DNA of 57,108 nt from Polyangiaceae bacterium (lineage in GTDB: Bacteria; Myxococcota_A; Polyangia; Polyangiales; Polyangiaceae): positions 1 to 57,108 of the forward strand of contig JADLEQ010000016.1 of assembly GCA_020846005.1 (NCBI GenBank), given 5' to 3'. The stretch's first letter is position 1, and the number at the start of each line of letters is the position of its first letter. Of the stretch, positions 45,101-53,068 are shown one piece after another. The notes beneath the pieces were generated by a model. It searched no databases. It saw only the letters and a list, made by a program, of their open reading frames with translations, and was not told the DNA's origin. The position numbers were made by a program, and so were the translations under genes.

Positions 45101-45313
45101 AACGGCGCCGATCCCAAGCGCGTTACGTTCCAGGTCCCGGCGAAGCTCCGCCCGGGCATCAACGTCATCACCGTCGTCGCCCGGGAGAACGACGACACCG
45201 TGAGCCGCTACACTCGGATCATCCGTCGCGACGGGCCCAACGGCGAGGCCCTCACCGCGCCGAAGGGCGAGGAGCTCGGCGAGGACTGGGAGTTCGGGGG
45301 CGCCGACGAGTGA
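42170..45313 (+). CDS. Large S41-family C-terminal processing protease
   Basis: A 1047-residue periplasmic protease, far longer than the usual 400-700. An N-terminal membrane helix is followed by the cap region, a PDZ domain (about 185-260, TSGAFGGLGIVISV) and the S41 catalytic domain with SSASASE (387-393) and K415 in TFGKGSVQL, the Ser-Lys pair. The C-terminal 500 residues hold immunoglobulin-like repeats, including two of the kind found in CARDB domains (VKNKGTKPIW, VKNVGKGRSF), and a final beta domain. Its stop touches pdxJ, so it heads the pdxJ-acpS-nnr group. Substrates are unknown. Confidence 0.92.
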   Translation: MKRLLQRLGKLVVVAGLFGLALLFAKRFGSGGLWHGLEAPLAIARPGAAPPAYDLTRLAAVNETLETIRDKYVDPSRVVPRRMFLAAVDRVQREVAQVMVSHEPGSPTIKVRVETEEREFRVDNVHGHWDVAARLREVFAFLQQHLKGTEVDLRDVEYAACNGMLRTLDPHSVFLSPEAYRDMNLSTSGAFGGLGIVISVRDQLLTIMRPMPDTPAGRSGLRRFDRILKINSESTLNMPLDDAVKRLRGEPGTQVTIWIQRDGPEGWQGTRPFELTREEIKIRSVDSRSLAPGVGYVRLKQFQASTADELAAALDELEKKEKLKGLVLDLRGNPGGLLDQAARVADKFLDEGVIVATVGGSEGREEKRASKAGTAPNYPVVVLVDGSSASASEIVAGALKGQNRAVVVGQTTFGKGSVQLVFPRITPDGAALKLTIAQYLTPGDVSIQGVGVVPDVELDPMTADTLEMDLSRSEDSFVKERDLSRSLSSGGRRLTERPTYVLRYVMPESVRAELRELGGEVDDEFRLDLPIKFSRDLVQRLQPAERAEQLRQARAFVEEAQRAEDQTIAADLGRIGIDWSLPPAGAEGAVADDFEVTVRTDRKDATVAAGEGMQLEVAVKNKGTKPIWQLRAVTKSDGPYWDERELVFGKIGPGETKTATAPLGWCEIEGRKPGSTKPVAAGAKRTCRIPRSAVTRQDVVRVRFHAGGGAPPRDAEIRPTVTSLPRPAFAYSYQVVDDRPGNGDGILARGEGATVHLTVKNVGKGRSFDTQANLQNLTGDGILLHAGRFDVSDMAPGDVREVAFTFDVLAQLAESVVRLDLSVSDRDLGVVASEKVELAITRTGAFVQPASGKVRAGPAGASIRGQALLAAAEVARLAKGSVVERVGTLGEFTKVKLAGNRFAFVETRALEDAGAAPVSLALEPILARSPPLLEVSTGALSTREETMMVEATATDGDRVLDAFVFVGGRKVFYRSNRNGADPKRVTFQVPAKLRPGINVITVVARENDDTVSRYTRIIRRDGPNGEALTAPKGEELGEDWEFGGADE

Positions 45314-46068
45314 TGCGACTCCACGTGAACGTCGATCACGTCGCGACGGTGCGCAACGCTCGGGGCACGCCGTACCCGGATCCGGTGCTCGCCGCGCAGC
45401 TCGCCGAGCTGGCCGGCGCGGACGGCATCACCGCCCACCTCCGGGAGGACCGCCGCCACATCGTCGACGACGACGTCGTCCGCCTCCGGCGCTCGGTGAC
45501 GACGCTCCTCAACCTCGAGCTGGCTGCCACCGAGGAGATGCTCGCCGTGGCGACCCGCGTCCGCCCCGACGTAGTGACCCTGGTCCCCGAGCGCCGCGAG
45601 GAGCGCACGACGGAGGGCGGGCTCGACGTCTGCGGCGGTCGCGAGAGCATCCGGCGCTTCGTCGCAGGCTGTGCTGGCGCGGGCGTCGAGACGAGCCTGT
45701 TCGTCGAGGCCGAGGCGCGGCAGATCGAGGCAGCGCGAGCCGTGGGTGCGGTGCAGGTCGAGCTCCACACCGGCACGTTCTGCGAGGCGCGAGGTGTGGC
45801 CCGCGAGCGCGAGCTCGAGCGCCTCGTCCGGGCGGCTCGGGTCGGCGTGGAGCTCGGGCTGCGCGTGGCCGCCGGTCACGGGCTGAACCGCCAGAACGTG
45901 GGCCCCATCGCCCGGGTGGCCGAGATCACCGAGGTGAACATCGGGCACTCGGTGATCGCAGACGCCGTGCTCATCGGCATCGACCGCGCCGTCCGCGACC
46001 TGGCGCACGCGATCTCGGCGGCGCGCCACGGCGCCTGGCGGGGCGCGGCGACCGGCGGCCGGGGGTGA
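45313..46068 (+). CDS. pdxJ: Pyridoxine 5'-phosphate synthase
   Basis: A 251-residue TIM barrel closing the pyridine ring of vitamin B6 from 1-deoxyxylulose 5-phosphate and 3-amino-2-oxopropyl phosphate. Motifs NVDHVATVRNARGT, HLREDRRHI and the phosphate-binding GHGLN and GHSVI are present. ATG 45313 overlaps the preceding stop (TGATG). acpS follows after 7 bp. Confidence 0.96.
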   Translation: MRLHVNVDHVATVRNARGTPYPDPVLAAQLAELAGADGITAHLREDRRHIVDDDVVRLRRSVTTLLNLELAATEEMLAVATRVRPDVVTLVPERREERTTEGGLDVCGGRESIRRFVAGCAGAGVETSLFVEAEARQIEAARAVGAVQVELHTGTFCEARGVARERELERLVRAARVGVELGLRVAAGHGLNRQNVGPIARVAEITEVNIGHSVIADAVLIGIDRAVRDLAHAISAARHGAWRGAATGGRG

Positions 46069-46075
46069 GCGCGCC

Positions 46076-46456
46076 GTGATCCTCGGGCTCGGCGTGGATG
46101 TGGCGGGGATCGAGCGCTTCGCGCGGGCGCTCGAGCGGCACGGCGAGCGGTTCTGGGATCGGGTGCTCACGCCGGCGGAGCGCGCGGAGCTCGCGGGGCG
46201 CCGTGACCGAGCGGCGGCGCTGGCCGGCCGCTTCGCCGCGAAGGAGGCGCTCAGCAAGGCGCTCGGCGCGCCGCGCGACGTCTGGTGGCAGGACGTGGAG
46301 GTGCTGCGCGGCGCCGGGGGCCGCCCAGAGCTGCGGCTGCTCGGGGCCGCGGTCGTGCACGGCGAGCGGCTGGGCGTCGTGCGCACGCACGTGAGCATCA
46401 CCCACGACGCGGGCGTCGCCGCCGCGGTGGTGGTGCTGGAGGGAGAGCGGAGATGA
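46076..46456 (+). CDS. acpS: Holo-[acyl-carrier-protein] synthase
   Basis: A 126-residue enzyme that transfers 4'-phosphopantetheine from CoA to acyl carrier protein. The magnesium-binding GLGVDVAGIERF and FAAKEALSKALG motifs are both present. GTG 46076 is the start. The stop overlaps the start of the next gene (ATGA). Confidence 0.95.
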   Translation: MILGLGVDVAGIERFARALERHGERFWDRVLTPAERAELAGRRDRAAALAGRFAAKEALSKALGAPRDVWWQDVEVLRGAGGRPELRLLGAAVVHGERLGVVRTHVSITHDAGVAAAVVVLEGERR

Positions 46457-47988
46457 TCGGCGTCTTGTCGAGGGCGCAGTCGCGCGCGCTCGACGCGCTC
46501 GCGATCCAGCGCGGGGTGGCGGGCTCGATCCTGATGGAGAACGCCGGGCGCGGGGCGGCCGACGTGCTCGAGCGCGTCGCGCCGCGCGGCCCGGTCGTGG
46601 TGCTCTGCGGTCCCGGGAACAACGGCGGCGATGGCTACGTGCTCGCGCGTCACCTGCGCGTCCGCGGCTGGCGCGTCGAGGTCGTCGCGCTCGCCCCGGG
46701 GGCGGCGCTGCGAGGCGACGCGGCGGTCGCGCACGCGGCGTACGCCGGCACTGGAGGATCGGCGCGCTGCATCGCCGCCGCCGCCGAGGCGGCGCCGGCC
46801 CTCGCGGGGGCCACGGTGGTCGTCGACGCGCTCTTCGGGACGGGGCTCACGCGGGAGCTCGAGGGGCTGCCCCGCGAGCTGATCCACCGCTTCGACGAGG
46901 CGCCCGGCGTGCGCGTGGCGCTCGATCTGCCGAGCGGCCTCGACGCCGATCGCGGTGTCCCGCTCGGGTGCGCGAGCACCGCGCAGCACACGATTACGTT
47001 CGCCGCGCCGAAGCTCGGGCTGTACACGAGCGCCGGCGCCCGCCACGCGGGGCGGGTCCACGTCACCGACATCGGCGTGCCGCCCGTGGCCTTCGCCGAG
47101 GTCGGGTGCGCGGCGCTGCAGGTCGAGCGGGGCGACGTCGCCGCGCTCCTCGCGCCTCGTCCGGTGGACACGCACAAGGGGACGGCGGGGCGGGTGGTGG
47201 TCGTCGCGGGCTCACCGGGCAAGGTCGGCGCCGCGTTGCTCGCCGCCCGTGGTGCGCTGCGCGCGGGAGCGGGGTTGGTCACGCTCGCCGCGCGCGAGGA
47301 TCTCGGCGCGACGTTGGATGGCCGGCTGGCGGAGGCGATGACGCTGCACCTCGGCGCCGGCGGCGCGGCGAGCGCGTTCGCGCAGGCGATCGAGGGCGCA
47401 GACGCCGTGGTGCTCGGCCCCGGGCTCGGGCTCGACGAGCGGGCTCGGGCGCTGGTCGCCGAGGTGCTCCGGATGGCGGACTGCCCCGTCGTGGTGGACG
47501 CCGACGCGATCACGCTCCTCGCGCGCGACGCCGGTCTCGCGGGCGGCTCGCGCGCGCGCCTCGCCTTCACGCCGCACGCGGGCGAGCTCGCGCGGCTCCT
47601 CGCGCTGACCGCCGCGGAGGTCGAGCGCGACCGGTTCGGAGCCGTCGCGCGCGCGGTCGAGCGCGTCGGTGCGCCGGTCCTCCTGAAGGGCCCGCGGACG
47701 ATCGTGGGGGCGCCCGGCGCCGTGCCGACGATCTGCGCCGCCGGGTCCCCGGCGCTCGCTTCGGGCGGATCCGGCGACGTCCTGAGCGGGATCGTCGCGG
47801 CGCTCTCGTGTTCGCTCGACCCAGCCGCCGCGTTGGTCGCCGGGGCGCACCTGCACGCTTGGGCGGGCGAGGCGTGGTCGGAGCGTCGGGGGGGCGCGGA
47901 CCGCGGGTTGCTCGCTCACGAGCTCGCGGACCTCGTCCCGGCGCAGCTCGCCGCGCTGGCAGCCGCGGGTCCGGCGCTGCCAGATTGA
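46453..47988 (+). CDS. nnr: Bifunctional NAD(P)H-hydrate epimerase/dehydratase
   Basis: A 511-residue fusion that repairs hydrated NADH and NADPH. The N-terminal YjeF domain (about 1-210) has GPGNNGGDGYVLARHL and LDLPSGLDAD. The C-terminal ADP-dependent dehydratase (about 225-505) has GSPGKVGAALLAARGALRAG, TPHAGE and SGGSGDVLSGIVAAL. It starts at ATG 46453, overlapping acpS. The pdxJ-acpS-nnr order is common in proteobacteria. Confidence 0.95.
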   Translation: MIGVLSRAQSRALDALAIQRGVAGSILMENAGRGAADVLERVAPRGPVVVLCGPGNNGGDGYVLARHLRVRGWRVEVVALAPGAALRGDAAVAHAAYAGTGGSARCIAAAAEAAPALAGATVVVDALFGTGLTRELEGLPRELIHRFDEAPGVRVALDLPSGLDADRGVPLGCASTAQHTITFAAPKLGLYTSAGARHAGRVHVTDIGVPPVAFAEVGCAALQVERGDVAALLAPRPVDTHKGTAGRVVVVAGSPGKVGAALLAARGALRAGAGLVTLAAREDLGATLDGRLAEAMTLHLGAGGAASAFAQAIEGADAVVLGPGLGLDERARALVAEVLRMADCPVVVDADAITLLARDAGLAGGSRARLAFTPHAGELARLLALTAAEVERDRFGAVARAVERVGAPVLLKGPRTIVGAPGAVPTICAAGSPALASGGSGDVLSGIVAALSCSLDPAAALVAGAHLHAWAGEAWSERRGGADRGLLAHELADLVPAQLAALAAAGPALPD

Positions 47989-48065
47989 CACGGACCCGCG
48001 TCTTCCCGCCCGCGCGCCGGGACGGCGACGACACGGATCCGGCCTCTCCAGGCCCGCCCCTCGGG

Positions 48066-48080
48066 TGGCATGGGGCTTGC
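48066..48080 (+). promoter_or_regulatory. Sigma-54-like element before ECF sigma gene
   Basis: TGGCATGGGGCTTGC fits TGGCAYG-N4-TTGC with 10 nt between GG and GC. The predicted start of RNA would be near 48092, only about three bases before the ATG at 48095, so the message would be leaderless. This makes the element doubtful in spite of the match. Confidence 0.4.
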
Positions 48081-48094
48081 GATGCTTGGAGCGC

Positions 48095-48616
48095 ATGAAC
48101 AACGCGCTCCCCGCCTCCCAGCTTCGCGCCGAGATCGCTGCCCACTTGCCCGCGCTTCGCGCCCGCGCCCTGCGCCTGTGCCGGAACGGAGCGGACGCGA
48201 ACGATCTCCTCCAGGACGTGATGGAACGCGCGCTGCGCTTCGAGGCCTCGTGGCAGCCCGGCAGCAACCTCCGCGCGTGGCTACACCAGATCCTGTTCAG
48301 CGTGTTCGTCACGCGCACGCGGAGCCGCCGGCGCGAGCGCAAGGCGCTCGAGTGGCTCACGACCGATCCGTGCGCGTGGACGCGCCCGGACGCGCCCCCG
48401 GTGATGCGCGCGCTCACCGCGCGGGTCGTTGGCGCGATCGAGGGGCTTCCGGCCCCGTTCGCCGACGCCGTCAAGCTGGTGGATCTCGGCGAGCTCACCT
48501 ACCGAGAGGCGGCGGAGGCGCTCGACGTGCCGGTGGGCACCATCATGAGCCGCCTCTCCCGGGGTCGCCGGCTGCTCGCCGCCGCGCTCGACGAGCCGCG
48601 CCTGGCCGCCGCGTGA
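48095..48616 (+). CDS. ECF-type RNA polymerase sigma factor
   Basis: A 173-residue sigma factor with region 2 (about 15-80, DANDLLQDVMERALRF and NLRAWLHQILFSVF) and region 4 (about 118-165, LTYREAAEALDVPVGTIMSR). There is no adjacent anti-sigma gene, which is usual for many ECF systems; the neighbour is a DNA methylase on the opposite strand. ATG 48095 has GGAG 4-7 nt upstream. Confidence 0.92.
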   Translation: MNNALPASQLRAEIAAHLPALRARALRLCRNGADANDLLQDVMERALRFEASWQPGSNLRAWLHQILFSVFVTRTRSRRRERKALEWLTTDPCAWTRPDAPPVMRALTARVVGAIEGLPAPFADAVKLVDLGELTYREAAEALDVPVGTIMSRLSRGRRLLAAALDEPRLAAA

Positions 48617-48626
48617 TGGGAGCGTC

Positions 48627-48645
48627 CGCCGCGCCCGGCGCGGCG
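48627..48645. terminator. Short hairpin between convergent genes
   Basis: CGCCGCG (48627-48633) pairs with CGCGGCG (48639-48645) around the loop CCCGG, in the 42-bp gap between the sigma gene and the converging methylase. There is no T-run. In DNA this GC-rich, such a hairpin can arise by chance. Confidence 0.35.
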
Positions 48646-48658
48646 CGACGGGCGACCC

Positions 48659-49750
48659 TCACGGGGAGCCGGGCGGGGGCCAGAGAGGCAACTGGGGCGC
48701 CGCCTCGACCGCGCGCTCCAGCCGCACGGGGTCGAGCGGCTCCGGCGAGACCAGGTAGAGGTACTCCTTGTTGCGGAGGTGGCTCACGCTGCCCACCTTG
48801 CGGCCCCGCGGATCGAAGATCCCGATCTGCGCGCCCACGTACCGCTTGAAGTCGATCTCGAACGACGTGACGTGCCCGCGCTCGGCGAGCCACGCCTGCA
48901 TCTGCTCCGGCTCGACGAAGCCCTCGTCGCTCTGCGAGACCAGCAGGTGTCTCGCGCGCGCCGAGCGGATCACCGCTCGGATCGCGTCGCCGATCCGCCG
49001 GCGGGAGTTGAAGTCGCTCGCGCGCGTGCGGCAATCCTCGCGCTTGCACGCGACCCCGTAGAGCGCGGGCTGATCCCACCGGACCAGCGTCTCCCAGACG
49101 TGGTAGTTCGCGAGGTAGCGGTGCTGGTTGTAGGGCGGGTCCAGGTACACCAGATCTCCCTCGAGCTCTCGCGCGGCCTCGATCGCGTCGAGCTCGACGG
49201 CGGCCCCCTTGCCGTGCCGGGCCCGGGGCAGCACCGCAGGGACCCGGAGCTCGAGATCGCGGTGGGCTCGCGCCGCCCACTGCTTCAGGTACGCCATCTG
49301 CACGCCCGTCGTGCTGTCGACTCGGTCGGCGGCCTCCATGAGCGAGACGAGCAGGACGCTCTCGAGCTCGGGAGGGAGCGACTTCTTCGCGATGGCCTCC
49401 CGGATCGCGTCGACCCGAGCGCCGTTCTTCGGCTGGAAGAAGCGGCTCCGCACGCAGAAGGCGTCCGTGAAGTAGCCGGGACGACCGGGCAGCCGGGCCA
49501 GCTCGGCGACGAGCCGAGTCGTGTCCCGCAGGACGTCCTCGGCGTCCGCTTGCACGTAGCAGCGCGCGAGCGTGGACGCGTAGGCGTTGTGATCGTTGGC
49601 GAGCACCCGATACCCCGCGCTCTTCAGCGCATGCCCCACTCGCGAGGTGCCGGAGAAGAGATCCACCACCGTGGAGATCTCGTCGAGCGCGCGTACCGCG
49701 GCCACGATCCGCGGGAGGAGCACCCGCTTGCTGCCCAGGTACTTGATCAC
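48659..49750 (-). CDS. DNA adenine methylase, D12 class
   Basis: A 363-residue amino-methyltransferase of the D12/Dam group. The cofactor motif is VDLFSGTSRVG, the catalytic motif is DPPYN, and MIKYLGSKR is the N-terminal motif X seen in Dam and MboI-type enzymes. It would methylate the N6 of adenine in a site that cannot be read from the sequence. No restriction gene lies beside it, so it is an orphan methylase or part of a regulatory mark. Start GTG 49750. Confidence 0.9.
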   Translation of the reverse strand: MIKYLGSKRVLLPRIVAAVRALDEISTVVDLFSGTSRVGHALKSAGYRVLANDHNAYASTLARCYVQADAEDVLRDTTRLVAELARLPGRPGYFTDAFCVRSRFFQPKNGARVDAIREAIAKKSLPPELESVLLVSLMEAADRVDSTTGVQMAYLKQWAARAHRDLELRVPAVLPRARHGKGAAVELDAIEAARELEGDLVYLDPPYNQHRYLANYHVWETLVRWDQPALYGVACKREDCRTRASDFNSRRRIGDAIRAVIRSARARHLLVSQSDEGFVEPEQMQAWLAERGHVTSFEIDFKRYVGAQIGIFDPRGRKVGSVSHLRNKEYLYLVSPEPLDPVRLERAVEAAPQLPLWPPPGSP

Positions 49751-49875
49751 GTCTCCGGGCAGCTTAGGCGCTCCGGGCGCGCGCGCGAGGGCGGTGAGCC
49801 CGGCCGCGCCCGGCGCGCGTCGCCCCCGGTCCCGGACTTGGCCCGGGCTCGCTCGCGTGTGGTAGGTGCGTTCGG

Positions 49876-51312
49876 TTGGTCCCGCCCCCGGCGCGCTCCG
49901 CGATCGTCCGCTGGCCGCTCCTCGCGGCCGGGATGACGCTCGCCCTCGTCACGGCGTGTGGCCGCGCCCGGCCCTCGGCGGACGAGCGCGTCGGCGTCGC
50001 CAGCACGGACTTCGCCCACGTCGCGGCGCCCAGCGCGAGCGTCGCGCCGGTGGCCGCCCCGCCCGGCGGCGCCCCGGGGGCGTCCGCCAGCGGCGCGCCG
50101 CCCGCTGGGTCGCCGGGCCGCGCGGCGAAGACGCACCACGTCCTCTTGCTACTCATCGACAGCCTGCGCTGGGACATGCCGTGGAACGGCTACCCGAAGC
50201 CGATCGCCCCACGCCTCACGAAGCTCGCCGGCGAGTCCGTCGTCTACACGCACGCGTACTCCGTCTCGAGCTACACGGCGCAGTCCGTGCCCGCGCTCCT
50301 CGCGGGCAAGTACCCGACGGAGCTGTCGCGAGACGGGTATTTCTTCACCACCTGGCACCCGGAGAACGTCTTCTTCGGGGAGCGCCTCGGTGCCCGGGGG
50401 CACCGAGCGCTCTCGGGGCACGGCCATGGGTACTTCGACCGCAAGCTCGGTCTGGCCCAGGGGTTCGACGACTACCGCCTCCTCCCCGGCACCGAGCTCG
50501 ACACCAAGGGCGTGCACGACGTGACGAGCGAGCGGCTGGTCACGCTCGCGAAGGAGATGCTCTCCGATCCGGCGAACACCCAGCTCCCGGAGGGCAAGCG
50601 GTTCTTCGCGTACTTCCACTTCCTCGATCCCCACTACATGTACTACCAGCACCGCGACGGGCCGGACTTCGGTCTGAGCCCGCGGGGCCTGTACGACGGC
50701 GAGGTCCACCACACCGATCGCTGGGTCGGAGAGCTCCTCGACTGGGTGTGGAAGCAGCCGTTCGCCGAGGACCTGGTGGTCGTCATCTCGGCCGACCACG
50801 GCGAGGGCTTCCGCGAGCACGGGCGCAGCCGGCACGCCTACGAGCTCTGGGACGAGCTGATCCGTGTTCCGCTGATCGTGCACTTCCCGGGCGTGACGCC
50901 GCGGCGGATCGAGGTCCCGCGGAGCCACCTCGATCTGGCCCCGACGTTCGCGGAGCTGATGGGCGCCCCCGCCGATCCGGACCTCCGCGGGCTGAGCCTC
51001 GTCTCCGAGCTCCGCGGGGGCACGCCGGCGGAGCGGCCCGTGCTGGCCGACCTCACGCGCAATGACCTCATGGATCGCCGCCGGGCGCTCGTGTGGGAGG
51101 GGTGGAAGCTCCTCTCCTTCGGGGACGACAAGACCATCATGCTCTTCGATCTCGAGCACGATCCGACGGAGCAGCGCGATCTCGCGCGTAGCCGTCCGGA
51201 GAAGCTCGCCGAGCTGCGCGCGCTGTACGACCGGCTGAGCGGTGAGATCCGGAGGGTGCCGGCGACGGGCCTCGGCCCGCTCCTCGGCGCGCCGCCCGGC
51301 CAGCGGTGGTGA
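49876..51312 (+). CDS. Sulfatase-superfamily lipoprotein with Thr at nucleophile position
   Basis: A 478-residue alkaline phosphatase-superfamily enzyme. A signal peptide ends in a lipobox (LVTAC), then a Pro/Ala/Gly linker and the catalytic domain. Metal-site residues are visible in LIDSLRWD and SADHGEG. At the place where sulfatases carry the formylglycine Cys or Ser (CxPSR), this protein reads SYTAQSVPALLAG, which puts T134 at the nucleophile. Thr there is typical of phosphoglycerol and phosphoethanolamine transferases rather than sulfatases. The start is TTG 49876, the only start before the signal peptide. It converges with birA. Confidence 0.82.
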   Translation: MVPPPARSAIVRWPLLAAGMTLALVTACGRARPSADERVGVASTDFAHVAAPSASVAPVAAPPGGAPGASASGAPPAGSPGRAAKTHHVLLLLIDSLRWDMPWNGYPKPIAPRLTKLAGESVVYTHAYSVSSYTAQSVPALLAGKYPTELSRDGYFFTTWHPENVFFGERLGARGHRALSGHGHGYFDRKLGLAQGFDDYRLLPGTELDTKGVHDVTSERLVTLAKEMLSDPANTQLPEGKRFFAYFHFLDPHYMYYQHRDGPDFGLSPRGLYDGEVHHTDRWVGELLDWVWKQPFAEDLVVVISADHGEGFREHGRSRHAYELWDELIRVPLIVHFPGVTPRRIEVPRSHLDLAPTFAELMGAPADPDLRGLSLVSELRGGTPAERPVLADLTRNDLMDRRRALVWEGWKLLSFGDDKTIMLFDLEHDPTEQRDLARSRPEKLAELRALYDRLSGEIRRVPATGLGPLLGAPPGQRW

Positions 51313-51332
51313 GCGGCTCGCCCGCGCGGGCG

Positions 51333-52163
51333 CTAGGTGCGCGCAGTCGGGGCCGGCGTCGCGCCGCGCGTCCCCGCGCGCACCACGTGGCCGGACACGA
51401 CACGCACCACGCCCTCCGGCGTCGCGATGAGCAGCGCGCCGTCCGGCGCGATGCCCGCCGCGATCCCCGAGACGCCCTCCACGGTCACGGCCTCGCCGCG
51501 GAGCGCGTCGGCTGCGGCCAGCTCCGCGCGCGACGCCTCGAGCCCCTGCGCCTCCCACACCGCCACGCGCCGCTCGAGCGCGGCCAGCACCTCCGCCAGC
51601 AAGGCCTCCCGCTCGACGCGCGCGCCCGCCTCCTCGAGTGACGTCGCGCGCTCGGTCAGCTCGGGGGGCCAAGGGACGCGCGCGACGTTCACCCCGACCC
51701 CGACGACGACGGCGAGCCGCGCCGTCCCCACGCCGCTCGACTCGATGAGGATCCCGGCCAGCTTGCGGCCGTCGAGCTCCACGTCGTTCGGCCACTTCAC
51801 GCGGAGCGGCGACGTGACGTACCGCGCGCACGCCTCGCGGACGGCGAGGCCAGTGGCGAGCGCGAGCGTGCTCAGCCGGTCGGGGGGCACGCGCGGCCGC
51901 AGGACCAGGCTGAACATGAGGTGCGCCCGCGGCGGCGCCACCCAGCCGGCGCCCCGCCGCCCCCGGCCGGCGCGCTGCTCGTCGCTCACGAACAGCGCGC
52001 CTTCGGGCTCGCCCTCCCGCGCCGCGGCCAGCGCGTCGTCGTTGGTGGAGCCGGTCGTGGGCGCGTAGCGCAGCGGCGCGCCGAGCCGGACGGCCCGCGC
52101 GGCTCGCTCGGCCGCGAACCGTGCCACGTCGAACGGCGACCTCGTGACCGGCTCCGCCGCCAC
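51333..52163 (-). CDS. birA: Biotin-[acetyl-CoA-carboxylase] ligase
   Basis: A 276-residue biotin protein ligase without the N-terminal DNA-binding domain, so it is a plain ligase and not a repressor. Motifs are TTGSTNDDAL, GRGRRG and KWPNDVELDGRKLAGIL. It attaches biotin to the carboxylase carrier protein. GTG 52163 is the start, three bases after the nadC stop, so nadC-birA is one unit. Confidence 0.93.
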   Translation of the reverse strand: MAAEPVTRSPFDVARFAAERAARAVRLGAPLRYAPTTGSTNDDALAAAREGEPEGALFVSDEQRAGRGRRGAGWVAPPRAHLMFSLVLRPRVPPDRLSTLALATGLAVREACARYVTSPLRVKWPNDVELDGRKLAGILIESSGVGTARLAVVVGVGVNVARVPWPPELTERATSLEEAGARVEREALLAEVLAALERRVAVWEAQGLEASRAELAAADALRGEAVTVEGVSGIAAGIAPDGALLIATPEGVVRVVSGHVVRAGTRGATPAPTART

Positions 52164-52166
52164 GGC

Positions 52167-53012
52167 TCAGACCAGGCGCTCGAGGTCGAGCGCGATGTCG
52201 GCCGAGGGCGCCGAGTGCGTGAGCGCGCCCACGCTGATGACGTCGACCCCGCGGCCCGCGAGCTCCGCGATCCGCGCCAGGCCGACTCCGCCCGAGACCT
52301 CGACGACGGCGCGGCCGCGCGCTCTCGCGATCGCCTCATCGAGCGCCTCGGGCGCGAAGTTGTCGAGCATGACGACGTCCGCGCCGGCGGCGAGCGCTTC
52401 GTCCAGCATGTCGAGGCTCTCGACCTCGATCTCGAGGCGTGAGGTGTGCGGCGCGCGCGCTCGAGCGCGCGCGAGCGCCGGGCGGACGCCCCCCGCCGCC
52501 TCGATGTGGTTGTCCTTGATGAGCACCGCTGCGCCGAGGTCGTTGCGGTGGTTGTGCGCCCCTCCGGCGCGGACGGCGTAGCGCTCGAGCGCCCGCAGCC
52601 CGGGGGTCGTCTTGCGGGTGTCCGTGACGCGCGTCGTGCTGCCTGCGGGGAGCGCGTCCACGAACCGCCGCGCGAGCGTCGCGATCCCGCTCATCCGCTG
52701 CACGAAGTTCAGCGCCGTCCGCTCGGCGATGAGCAGCGACCGCGTCGCGCCCTCGACGACCATCAGCACCGCGCCCGGCTCCGCGAGCTCACCGTCGGCG
52801 ATCCGCTGCTCGACCCGTACGCCCGGGTCCACCCGGTAAAAGACGCGCGCGAGCACGGCTCCGCCGGCAAACACCAGCGCGGAGCGGGCGACGACCCGCC
52901 CGATCCCGCGTGCGTCCGCCGCGACCGTCGCCTCCGTCGTGAGGTCGCCGCCCTCCAGATCTTCGGCGAGGGCGAGGTCGACCACCCGATCGAGGACGTG
53001 CTGCGGGATCAT
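52167..53012 (-). CDS. nadC: Nicotinate-nucleotide pyrophosphorylase (carboxylating)
   Basis: A 281-residue quinolinate phosphoribosyltransferase that makes nicotinate mononucleotide. The signature residues are GDLTTEA, RKTTPGLRALERYAVRAGG, HRNDL and LIKDNHI. It leads into birA with a gap of three bases. ATG 53012 is the start. Confidence 0.96.
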   Translation of the reverse strand: MIPQHVLDRVVDLALAEDLEGGDLTTEATVAADARGIGRVVARSALVFAGGAVLARVFYRVDPGVRVEQRIADGELAEPGAVLMVVEGATRSLLIAERTALNFVQRMSGIATLARRFVDALPAGSTTRVTDTRKTTPGLRALERYAVRAGGAHNHRNDLGAAVLIKDNHIEAAGGVRPALARARARAPHTSRLEIEVESLDMLDEALAAGADVVMLDNFAPEALDEAIARARGRAVVEVSGGVGLARIAELAGRGVDVISVGALTHSAPSADIALDLERLV

Positions 53013-53068
53013 GCGCGGCGAGCATGCAACGTGTCGGGTGGCGTCGCCAGCGCGGTCGAGGCGCAGGC

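Noticed and set aside
47985..47990. TTGACA at the end of nnr as a promoter -35
   Set aside because: No acceptable -10 follows at 16-18 bp, and the hexamer overlaps the nnr stop.
51319..51332. 14-bp palindrome between the sulfatase-fold gene and birA
   Set aside because: Perfectly symmetric with no loop, no T-run and all G/C; weak evidence for a terminator.
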